From: an uncultured Clostridia bacterium
GTDB taxonomy: Bacteria; Bacillota; Clostridia; Oscillospirales; Ruminococcaceae
Direction of reading: 5' to 3'
Length of the DNA stretch: 6,460 nucleotides
NCBI GenBank assembly: GCA_937893735.1
Contig: CALBGD010000021.1
Span: forward strand, 1-6,460
Position 1 is the stretch's first letter. The number at the start of each line of letters is the position of its first letter. Below the pieces are notes generated by a model. That model had not been told where the DNA came from and did not search any database. It saw only the letters and a list, made by a program, of their open reading frames with translations. Shown in pieces: positions 1 to 5,061 of the stretch. The position numbers and the translations under genes were made by a program.

Positions 1-269
1 AGGCTGCTAAGACAGCTAAGACTGTTGTTTGGAACGGTCCGATGGGCGTATTTGAGAACCCTGTTCTTAAGAAGGGTACAGTTGCAGTTTGCGAGGCTCT
101 CGCAGCAGCTGACGCTACCACCATCATCGGCGGCGGCGACTCTGCAACAGCGGCTATCAACCTCGGCTATGCTGACAAGATGAGCCACATCTCCACCGGC
201 GGCGGCGCTTCCCTCGAATACCTCGAAGGCAAGGGTCTGCCCGGCATCGACGCTATTCAGGATAAGTAA
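1..269 (+). CDS. pgk: Phosphoglycerate kinase, C-terminal end (partial, 5' end outside window)
   Basis: Only the last 88 codons are present; the first complete codon is at base 3 and the stop is TAA at 267-269. The enzyme transfers the acyl phosphate of 1,3-bisphosphoglycerate to ADP, making ATP and 3-phosphoglycerate in the cytosol. The fragment shows signature C-domain motifs in the family's order: [11 protein letters not shown], the nucleotide-binding [11 protein letters not shown] loop, and [20 protein letters not shown] close to the C-terminus. The end of the protein falls where PGK family members normally end, so the 3' end looks intact. It is followed after 75 bases by tpiA on the same strand, the common Firmicute glycolytic order, and is presumably cotranscribed with it. 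Codons are strongly biased (GGC, AAG, GCT, ATC), as expected for a highly expressed gene. Confidence 0.97.
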   Translation, partial: AAKTAKTVVWNGPMGVFENPVLKKGTVAVCEALAAADATTIIGGGDSATAAINLGYADKMSHISTGGGASLEYLEGKGLPGIDAIQDK

Positions 270-283
270 TTTCTGACAAACGC

Positions 284-307
284 GGCGGGTACCTCCGGGT
301 ATCCGCC
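284..307 (+). promoter_or_regulatory. Intercistronic hairpin between pgk and tpiA
   Basis: GGCGGGTACC (284-293) pairs with GGTATCCGCC (298-307), giving a 10-bp stem with one G-U pair around a four-base UCCG loop. No U-run follows directly; the nearest T-tract (328-333) is about 20 bases away and just before the tpiA ribosome binding site. It is therefore not a standard intrinsic terminator. It could stabilise the 3' end of pgk mRNA or mark a processing site inside a polycistronic transcript. The pairing is seen directly; the role is inferred. Confidence 0.55.
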
Positions 308-333
308 TATGGTCGTTTACAAGGACATTTTTT

Positions 334-338
334 GAGGT
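334..338 (+). promoter_or_regulatory. Ribosome binding site for the long tpiA start
   Basis: GAGGT lies six bases before the ATG at 345. It is a shorter anti-SD match than the internal site at 636-641, which suggests the long form may be initiated less efficiently than the short form. Confidence 0.55.
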
Positions 339-344
339 ATATCC

Positions 345-650
345 ATGGCAGAAGAAAAGCAGGTAAAAGAGCTTGATATTTCAGGCTCGATAACAAGGAG
401 CAGATTCCGCGGGAGCGTGTCTGAATGCGACCTCCAGGGCTGCAAGGGCGCTCTTGTCAACCTTGACGGAATGGATCTCGCGAGATCTACCGCAAAGGGC
501 GCGTGGATCACAATGGTCGATTTGTCCGGCGCGCAGCTTTCCGGCTGCGACCTTTCGGGAATGGATATATCGGACTGCAAGCTCGACGGAATGAGGATAA
601 ACGGTATTTCCGTGGAAGAGCTTCTGAAAAACTACAAGGAGAATACGAAT
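345..650 (+). other. Pentapeptide-repeat module fused upstream of TIM
   Basis: The 102 residues before the TIM Met fit the A(D/N)LXX pentapeptide pattern. Hydrophobic centre residues recur every five positions from Leu30 through Leu40, Leu45, Ile55, Leu60, Leu65, Leu70, Ile75, Leu80, Ile85 to Val90. The clearest units are VDLSG, AQLSG, CDLSG, MDISD, CKLDG and MRING. An earlier unit (SRFRG) is out of register by one residue, implying a small loop. Pentapeptide repeats fold as a right-handed quadrilateral beta-helix, so this would make roughly three coils. A short helical linker (VEELLKNYKENTN) then leads into TIM. The gene may have begun as a separate small ORF that lost its stop codon. Codon use (GGA, ATA, TCG, AGG) differs from the TIM part. 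Function is unknown: a partner-binding or scaffolding surface is possible but unproven. Confidence 0.75.
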
Positions 651-1424
651 ATGAAGAAGAACGTAAGAAAGGCAATCATTGCCGGCAACTGGAAGATGAA
701 CAAGACCCGCCCCGAGGCTAAGGCGCTCCTCGAGGAGCTGAAGCCGATGGTAGCAGACGTTAAGGACGTTGAGATCGTAGCGTGCGTACCGTTCACAAAC
801 CTTGAGACTGCGCTTGCTGCAACAGCAGGCACCAACATCAAGATCGGCGCTGAGAACTGCCACTTTGAGAAGAGCGGCGCATTCACCGGCGAGATCTCTG
901 CCGATATGCTGGCTGAGATGGGTGTAGAGTACGTAGTACTCGGTCACTCCGAGCGCCGTCAGTACTTCGCTGAGACCGACGAGACCGTTAACAAGAGAAC
1001 AAAGGCTGCTCTCGCTGCTGGCCTGAAGCCCATCGTATGCGTAGGCGAGCTTCTTTGGGAGCGCGAGTGCAACATCACCGAGGAAGTTATCGCGCGCCAG
1101 ATCAAGCTTGATTTCTTCGGCATTTCCGCTGATGACCTCAAGAAGTGCGTTATCGCTTACGAGCCTGTATGGGCTATCGGCACCGGCAAGACTGCAACCG
1201 CTGACCAGGCTGAGGAGGTTTGCGCATTTATCCGCGCTACACTCGCTAAGCTCTACGGCGCTGACGTTGCTGAGACCATCACTGTTCAGTACGGCGGCTC
1301 CATGAACGCAAAGAACGCAGCTGAGCTGCTCTCCAAGACCAACGTTGACGGTGGTCTTATCGGCGGCGCTTCCCTGAAGGCTGCTGATTTCACAGCAATC
1401 ATCACCGCAGCAGTCAACGGCTGA
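345..1424 (+). CDS. tpiA: Triose-phosphate isomerase with N-terminal pentapeptide-repeat extension; possible dual-start gene
   Basis: Triose-phosphate isomerase interconverts dihydroxyacetone phosphate and glyceraldehyde 3-phosphate in the cytosol. The frame encodes 359 residues against about 250 for the family. Residues 1-102 are an extra pentapeptide-repeat module; residues 103-359 form a complete TIM barrel. TIM landmarks, numbered from the inner Met at 651, are GNWKMN with catalytic Lys15, VLGHSERR with His99, AYEPVWAIGTGKT with catalytic Glu171 and the flexible loop 6, the phosphate-binding YGGS (214-217), and GGLIGGASL (234-242). All key residues are present. The inner ATG at 651 has an AAGGAG at ideal spacing and would give a normal 257-residue enzyme. 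Two readings are possible: one fused polypeptide, or two products from one frame. A C-terminal TIM with an N-terminal partner is known to be tolerated, as in the PGK-TIM fusion of Thermotoga maritima. TIM identity is certain; which start dominates is not. Confidence 0.95.
   Translation: MAEEKQVKELDISGSITRSRFRGSVSECDLQGCKGALVNLDGMDLARSTAKGAWITMVDLSGAQLSGCDLSGMDISDCKLDGMRINGISVEELLKNYKENTNMKKNVRKAIIAGNWKMNKTRPEAKALLEELKPMVADVKDVEIVACVPFTNLETALAATAGTNIKIGAENCHFEKSGAFTGEISADMLAEMGVEYVVLGHSERRQYFAETDETVNKRTKAALAAGLKPIVCVGELLWERECNITEEVIARQIKLDFFGISADDLKKCVIAYEPVWAIGTGKTATADQAEEVCAFIRATLAKLYGADVAETITVQYGGSMNAKNAAELLSKTNVDGGLIGGASLKAADFTAIITAAVNG
636..641 (+). promoter_or_regulatory. Internal Shine-Dalgarno for the short TIM start at 651
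   Basis: A perfect AAGGAG lies inside the long reading frame, nine bases before ATG 651, the same motif and spacing used by gpmI at 1515-1520. Translation from here yields the canonical TIM N-terminus just ahead of the conserved IIAGNWKMN. This supports internal initiation. Confidence 0.7.
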
Positions 1425-1425
1425 G

Positions 1426-1453
1426 ATACCGTGCCGGATCTCCGGTCAGGTAT
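1426..1453 (+). promoter_or_regulatory. Hairpin just after the tpiA stop
   Basis: ATACC (1426-1430) can pair with GGTAT (1449-1453), enclosing an inner CCGG/CCGG stem (1434-1437 with 1442-1445) across a small internal loop. There is no U-run after it. It probably acts as a 3'-end stabiliser or processing structure, if it has any role. Confidence 0.35.
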
Positions 1454-1471
1454 TCGTTAATGATATTCCCA

Positions 1472-1497
1472 CGGGGCGGCGCGTTTCCGCCGCCCCG
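1472..1497 (+). terminator. GC-rich hairpin in the tpiA-gpmI gap, weak or attenuating terminator
   Basis: CGGGGCGGCG (1472-1481) pairs perfectly with CGCCGCCCCG (1488-1497), a 10-bp nearly all-GC stem with a six-base loop. The following bases, ATTCTTAACT, form only a weak U-tract. It could act as partial termination, lowering gpmI relative to pgk/tpiA, or as an RNase-resistant 3' end. I see no convincing promoter between it and gpmI, so full termination would leave gpmI without an obvious start of transcription. Confidence 0.5.
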
Positions 1498-1514
1498 ATT
1501 CTTAACTCAAAAGT

Positions 1515-1520
1515 AAGGAG
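1515..1520 (+). promoter_or_regulatory. Ribosome binding site of gpmI
   Basis: A perfect AAGGAG sits nine bases before ATG 1530 and fixes that start. The match is identical in sequence and spacing to the internal tpiA site at 636-641. Confidence 0.8.
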
Positions 1521-1529
1521 TAACAAACT

Positions 1530-3110
1530 ATGAAGGCTAAAAAACCTGTTTTACTGGTAGTTATGGACGGCGTAGGCTTCTCCAAGACCCACCTCGGCGA
1601 CGCAGTGGGCGAGGCTCGCACACCTACCCTCGACTGGATGCTGGCAAACTGCCCGAACACACGCCTCAAGGCTCACGGCGATGCAGTTGGTCTGCCCTCC
1701 GATGACGATATGGGCAACTCCGAGGTTGGCCACAATGCAATTGGCTGCGGTCAGATCTACTCTCAGGGCGCAAAGCTCGTTAACGAGAGCATCGAGAGCG
1801 GCAAGATGTATGAGTCCGACGCTTGGAAGGAGCTCGTTGCCAACGTAAAGAGCAAGAATTCCACAATGCACTTTATCGGCCTGCTTTCTGACGGCAACGT
1901 ACATTCCAACATCAAGCACCTCTTCAACATGATAAAGAAGGCAAAGTCCGAGGGTATCTCCAAGGTAAGAGTACACGCACTGCTTGACGGCCGTGACGTT
2001 CCTCCGCAGACTGCGCAGATCTACATTGAGCAGCTCGAGAACCTGTTCGCAGAGCTGAACGACGCTACATTCGACGGCAAGATCGCAAGCGGCGGCGGAC
2101 GTATGAAGATCACCATGGATAGATACCAGGCTGACTGGCCGATGGTAGAGCGCGGCTGGAACGCTCACGTTCGCGGCGAGGGCAGACAGTTCGCAAACGC
2201 TATGGACGCACTGAACACACTCCGTGCTGAGACCGGCGTTGCAAGCGACCAGGATCTCCCGGCATTCGTTATCGCTGAGAACGGCGAGCCGGTAGGCAAG
2301 ATCGTTGACGGCGACAGCGTAATTCTGTTCAACTTCCGCGGCGACCGCGCTATCGAGCTTTCCATGGCATTCGATATGGTTGAATTCGACCACTTCAACA
2401 GAGGTCCGAAGCCCGACGTATGCTACGCAGGTATGCTCCAGTATGACGGAGACCTGAAGCTCCCGGCACGCTTCCTCGTAAATCCTCCGGAGATCACAAA
2501 CACCATGACAGAGGTGTTCGTAAAGAACGGCTACAACGAGTACGCTATCTCCGAGACACAGAAGTACGGTCATGTAACATATTTCTGGAACGGCAACCGC
2601 AGCGGCAAGGTAAGCGAGGAGCTTGAAACCTACCGCGAGATCCCGTCCGATAACGTTACATTCGATCAGCGCCCGTGGATGAAGTCCGCCGAGATCACCG
2701 ACTGCCTTATCGAGGCTATAAAGAGCGGCAAGTATGACTTCCTGCGCTGCAACTACCCGAACGGCGACATGGTAGGCCACACCGGCAATATGGACGCGAC
2801 CGTTATCGGCGTTGAGTCCGTTGACCTTGCGCTTACCCGTCTTAAGGCTGTTTGCGACGAGTGCGGAGTTACAATGCTCATCACCGCTGACCACGGCAAC
2901 GCAGACGAGATGCTCGAAAAGAACAAGAAGGGCGAGATCCAGGTAAGAACTGCACACTCCCTGAACCCTGTTCCTTTCATCATCTACGACAAGGATCAGA
3001 AGTTTGAGATCAAGCCGTCCGACAAGTACGGTCTTGCAAACATCGCTCCGACTGTTCTCAAGATCTTCGGTCTTGAGGCTCCTGAGTGCTGGGAAGACAG
3101 CATGATCTGA
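1530..3110 (+). CDS. gpmI: 2,3-bisphosphoglycerate-independent phosphoglycerate mutase
   Basis: Converts 3-phosphoglycerate to 2-phosphoglycerate through a phosphoserine intermediate, the step after Pgk, using two divalent metals (typically Mn2+ in this family) in an alkaline-phosphatase-type fold. The 526 residues are slightly longer than the common ~510. Visible motifs are VVMDGVG with metal-binding Asp13; MGNSEVGH with catalytic Ser64; DGNVHSN (121-127); LLDGRDVPP (152-159); FNFRGDR with substrate arginines 270 and 273; SETQKYGHVTYFWNG with Lys345; DMVGHTG with Asp413 and His417; TADHGNADE with Asp454 and His455; and TAHSLNPVPF with His476. All catalytic and metal ligands appear intact. 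The variant GLPSDDDMGNSEVGH replaces the more usual GLPDGQMGNSEVGH and probably marks a subfamily. The gene follows tpiA by 105 bases and is last in the run before a strong terminator; enolase is not adjacent. Codon bias is that of a highly expressed gene. Confidence 0.97.
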   Translation: MKAKKPVLLVVMDGVGFSKTHLGDAVGEARTPTLDWMLANCPNTRLKAHGDAVGLPSDDDMGNSEVGHNAIGCGQIYSQGAKLVNESIESGKMYESDAWKELVANVKSKNSTMHFIGLLSDGNVHSNIKHLFNMIKKAKSEGISKVRVHALLDGRDVPPQTAQIYIEQLENLFAELNDATFDGKIASGGGRMKITMDRYQADWPMVERGWNAHVRGEGRQFANAMDALNTLRAETGVASDQDLPAFVIAENGEPVGKIVDGDSVILFNFRGDRAIELSMAFDMVEFDHFNRGPKPDVCYAGMLQYDGDLKLPARFLVNPPEITNTMTEVFVKNGYNEYAISETQKYGHVTYFWNGNRSGKVSEELETYREIPSDNVTFDQRPWMKSAEITDCLIEAIKSGKYDFLRCNYPNGDMVGHTGNMDATVIGVESVDLALTRLKAVCDECGVTMLITADHGNADEMLEKNKKGEIQVRTAHSLNPVPFIIYDKDQKFEIKPSDKYGLANIAPTVLKIFGLEAPECWEDSMI

Positions 3111-3131
3111 TTTCCTGACGGAATATAAATT

Positions 3132-3159
3132 ACGGCGCTTCGGAAGAGGCGCCGTTTTT
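3132..3159 (+). terminator. Intrinsic terminator after gpmI
   Basis: ACGGCGC (3132-3138) pairs with GCGCCGT (3149-3155). The stem extends inward by three more pairs, one G-U, to a GGAA tetraloop, and a TTTTT run (3155-3159) follows. It lies 22 bases after the gpmI stop and ends the glycolytic transcript. Confidence 0.88.
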
Positions 3160-3182
3160 ATGTAAAAAATCATTCATTGTTA

Positions 3183-3211
3183 TTGACCTTTTGCCAATTT
3201 TGTGGTACAAT
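3183..3211 (+). promoter_or_regulatory. Sigma-A promoter for the paralogous membrane-protein pair
   Basis: The -35 TTGACC (3183-3188) and -10 TACAAT (3206-3211) are separated by exactly 17 bases. A TG dinucleotide at 3203-3204 adds an extended -10. The predicted transcript start is near 3218, giving a short leader of about 20 bases. It lies right after the gpmI terminator, so the next two genes form an independent unit. Confidence 0.82.
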
Positions 3212-3224
3212 AAATAAAAAGTGC

Positions 3225-3230
3225 GGGAGG
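3225..3230 (+). promoter_or_regulatory. Ribosome binding site for the first membrane protein
   Basis: GGGAGG lies seven bases before ATG 3238 and supports that start. Confidence 0.7.
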
Positions 3231-3237
3231 GCGTGTC

Positions 3238-3783
3238 ATGACTGGAGATCAGGTGTTCGAGCAGCGGTTCGGGTTCAGGGCAAAGGGCGAGTTCAGGTGC
3301 AGCTTTCCGTTTGAAACCGTTTTTTCGGGAATCGCGGCGGGATTTCTCGTCCTTGGCGAGCTGAGTTTTCTGCTGAATTATACTGAGCTGGCGTTTCGAA
3401 CCAATAATATGCTCACGCCGCTGGTGATTATGGTAGTGTGGGGATTCTTCTGGCTTTGGATAGTGCGGATATCATTCACCGGAATGACCTGCCGCTACGA
3501 GGCGGACGACAAGGAATTCCGCATAAACGCGCCGTTTAACAGGAATGAGGTTTTCTATTACGCGGATGTCGAGTCGGTGAGCTACAAGCCGATAAAATAC
3601 CTGACCGGAAGAGTACGCGGATACAGTGTCACGATAAAATCCCGTTACCGCGCATATAATTACAAGTACATTTTTTCGAAAAACAAGCTTAAAACAGCCC
3701 CGGATGATTCCCCGTTCCACATGATTGAGGAGCACGCCGGGCTTACAGGTGCGTCGGAGGGCAGCGTTCATGGCAGAACTTGA
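3238..3783 (+). CDS. Two-helix membrane protein of unknown function, paralogue A
   Basis: A 181-residue protein that I do not recognise as a named family. Residues 1-25 are polar to amphipathic. There are two hydrophobic helices, about 27-48 and 58-80, followed by a soluble domain at roughly 85-170. The short gap between helices suggests a hairpin with both ends on the same side, probably the cytosol, since arginine- and lysine-rich segments flank it. Conserved with the next gene is FYYADVESVSYKP (106-118), GRVRGYSVTIKS (124-135) and DSPFHMIEEHAGL (157-169). Two TMs followed by a small beta-rich domain recall bacterial PH-like/YcxB-type proteins, but that is only an architectural guess. The gene is first after its own promoter and overlaps the next gene by 14 bases, implying translational coupling and perhaps a heteromeric complex. 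Codon use is much less biased than in the glycolytic genes, suggesting low expression. Confidence 0.85.
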   Translation: MTGDQVFEQRFGFRAKGEFRCSFPFETVFSGIAAGFLVLGELSFLLNYTELAFRTNNMLTPLVIMVVWGFFWLWIVRISFTGMTCRYEADDKEFRINAPFNRNEVFYYADVESVSYKPIKYLTGRVRGYSVTIKSRYRAYNYKYIFSKNKLKTAPDDSPFHMIEEHAGLTGASEGSVHGRT

Positions 3784-4411
3784 AAAGAAAACAGAACAGA
3801 AAACGCTTGTGCGCCGCGGGAGCTTCCGCGTGGGCTACAAAAATGAGAACAGACTGATCTTAATATGCATTGTCGGAGCAGTGCTGTGCCTGTGTATGTT
3901 CATTGCAGGGCTTGTCATGTTCGGGGCTCCGGACAGCTTCCTGACGTTTATGGGCGGAGTTTTCTGGATTGTGCCGGCAGTGGTCTGCGGAGTGCTGATC
4001 CCGGTGATAGTGTACGGCAGGCGGTGCGACTATTATGCGGCAGAAAAAGAGATGGAGACCATCACGCCTTCCGGGAGCGATTATCTGTATTACAGCGATA
4101 TCGCGGAGGTGATCTACAAGCCGATGACCCTGTTCGGAAGACCGCGCGGATATCTTATCACGGTAGTGACCGGAGTGCGCGATTTCACGTTCCGCTACCT
4201 TGTAAACAGCGGCTCGGAGCTTGATCAGCCGGAGCATACGCCGTTCTACTACCTTGAACTGAACGCCGGACTGAAGCAGCCTGAGCCCGAGGACCCTGAG
4301 CTTACCGCCGCGATAATGTCGCAATTTGCCGTTATGCAGGAAAAACAGGAGGACAGGCTCTCCAAACGCCGCAAGAAGAAAACATGGGAAAACCTTTTTG
4401 ATGATATGTAA
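3770..4411 (+). CDS. Two-helix membrane protein of unknown function, paralogue B
   Basis: A 213-residue protein, paralogous to the gene before it and likewise unnamed. The start at ATG 3770 is chosen over ATG 3725 because GGAGG (3756-3760) lies nine bases upstream and the overlap with the previous gene falls to 14 bases. Layout: a charged N-terminus (1-27, with the motif RRGSFRVG), helices at about 28-51 and 58-82, a soluble domain at about 85-168, then a highly charged tail (185-213) rich in Lys, Arg and Glu that paralogue A lacks. Residues shared with A include YLYYSDIAEVIYKP (105-118), GRPRGYLITVV (123-133), the aromatic/basic strand FTFRYL (139-144) and HTPFYYLELNAGL (156-168). The shared core points to tandem duplication and divergence. 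The tail may bind nucleic acid, acidic lipid or a partner, but nothing in the sequence decides this. Confidence 0.85.
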   Translation: MAELEKKTEQKTLVRRGSFRVGYKNENRLILICIVGAVLCLCMFIAGLVMFGAPDSFLTFMGGVFWIVPAVVCGVLIPVIVYGRRCDYYAAEKEMETITPSGSDYLYYSDIAEVIYKPMTLFGRPRGYLITVVTGVRDFTFRYLVNSGSELDQPEHTPFYYLELNAGLKQPEPEDPELTAAIMSQFAVMQEKQEDRLSKRRKKKTWENLFDDM

Positions 4412-4417
4412 ATAACT

Positions 4418-4467
4418 AGGCTGCCGAGTTCCTCATGAAATGAGAGACCCGGCAGCCTCAGTTTTAT
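4418..4467 (+). terminator. Terminator after the membrane-protein pair, possibly bidirectional
   Basis: AGGCTGCCG (4418-4426) pairs with CGGCAGCCT (4450-4458), and an inner CTCAT/ATGAG hairpin (4432-4436 with 4440-4444) sits in the loop. It is followed by GTTTTAT. It begins seven bases after the stop of the second gene. On the opposite strand the stem is followed by a weaker T-rich run (TAGTTATTTA), so it may also stop the convergent purD-side transcript. Confidence 0.75.
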
Positions 4468-4540
4468 CGAAAAAGCCGCCATTCAGATTTGTGAAAAGGC
4501 GATTATTTGAATATTAAACGGCATAAACCGCAGACCGCGA

Positions 4541-4589
4541 AAATACGTGAATATCCTTGCGTATTTCTTTTGCGAAAGTGAAAATACGC
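4541..4589. repeat. Repeated AAATACG / CGTATTT motifs in the convergent gap
   Basis: The gap between the convergent units (4412-4639) holds no credible gene. Within it AAATACG occurs at 4541-4547 and 4582-4588, with its reverse complement CGTATTT between them at 4560-4566. The middle copy can pair with either flank: 7 bp on the left, or 8 bp as GCGTATTT/AAATACGC (4559-4566 with 4582-4589) on the right, giving mutually exclusive hairpins. Short T-runs follow on both strands. It may be a weak bidirectional terminator for the convergent transcripts. The stems are A/T-rich, so confidence is low. Confidence 0.35.
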
Positions 4590-4639
4590 TTAGTTCTTGC
4601 GGCTTTCGTACAATGCTTTGCAATAAGCCTTTTTGGGTG

Positions 4640-5050
4640 TCATAGCCTGTCGCTTCCGAAGAAGATAAGGAACGTATACACTGCCGGCATGAGCAGTATC
4701 ACGATATCTCCGAAGTTGAACATACCCCCGGCTATGCTGCAAATAAGCGAAATTACCGAAAGGAGGGTCATAAGCCCTCCGGCAATGAGTGCGGAGCGGA
4801 CAGCTTTCATTCCGCCGCCGCGTACAGCTTTAAGCCCGGAAAGGCACATTCCGCCGAAGCCTGCGGCAACGATGAGCATACTCAGCAGGTTGCCGAGGTA
4901 TCCCATTGCGCCGCCGCTTCTCATCATTGAAAACATTGCAAATCGGAAGAAGTAGCTCTCCCCGCCGAAAAGCACCTGAATATTCAGCACCACGGCGAGA
5001 ATCGCGACTAATCCGCTGACAACGGAAAGGACAGCTATCGTCTTTTTCAT
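4640..5050 (-). CDS. Small four-helix membrane protein of unknown function, downstream of purD
   Basis: A 136-residue, very hydrophobic protein that I do not recognise. Predicted membrane helices lie at about 4-28, 50-73, 84-108 and 113-132, with a basic loop (KAVRGGGMKAVR, 74-85) between helices two and three that should be cytosolic by the positive-inside rule. The glycine-rich loops carry no enzymatic motif. The first helix directly follows MKK and could be read as a signal anchor. The start at 5050-5048 is supported by AAAGG overlapping the purD stop, seven bases before the ATG. The gap to purD is 11 bases, so the two are almost surely cotranscribed. No link to purine metabolism is visible in the sequence; transport or a purely positional association are both possible. 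Its 3' end faces the convergent membrane-protein unit. Confidence 0.82.
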   Translation of the reverse strand: MKKTIAVLSVVSGLVAILAVVLNIQVLFGGESYFFRFAMFSMMRSGGAMGYLGNLLSMLIVAAGFGGMCLSGLKAVRGGGMKAVRSALIAGGLMTLLSVISLICSIAGGMFNFGDIVILLMPAVYTFLIFFGSDRL

Positions 5051-5061
5051 GCTTCAGCCTT

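Noticed and set aside
381..947. 188-codon open frame on the minus strand opposite tpiA
   Set aside because: It overlaps both the pentapeptide module and TIM, shows no motifs, and its length follows from biased codons on the other strand.
1551..3173. 540-codon open frame on the minus strand opposite gpmI
   Set aside because: It is an antisense shadow of a strongly codon-biased, GC3-rich gene. The translation has no recognisable domain and is oddly rich in Val, Leu, Cys and His, while the plus strand has full GpmI motifs.
3725..3769. Upstream in-frame ATG at 3725 for the second membrane protein
   Set aside because: It would overlap the previous gene by 59 bases and lacks a good ribosome binding site, whereas ATG 3770 has GGAGG at nine bases.
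4557..4955. 132-codon plus-strand open frame in the convergent gap
   Set aside because: Most of it is antisense to the four-helix membrane protein, it has no ribosome binding site, and its composition is proline/isoleucine-rich without a domain.
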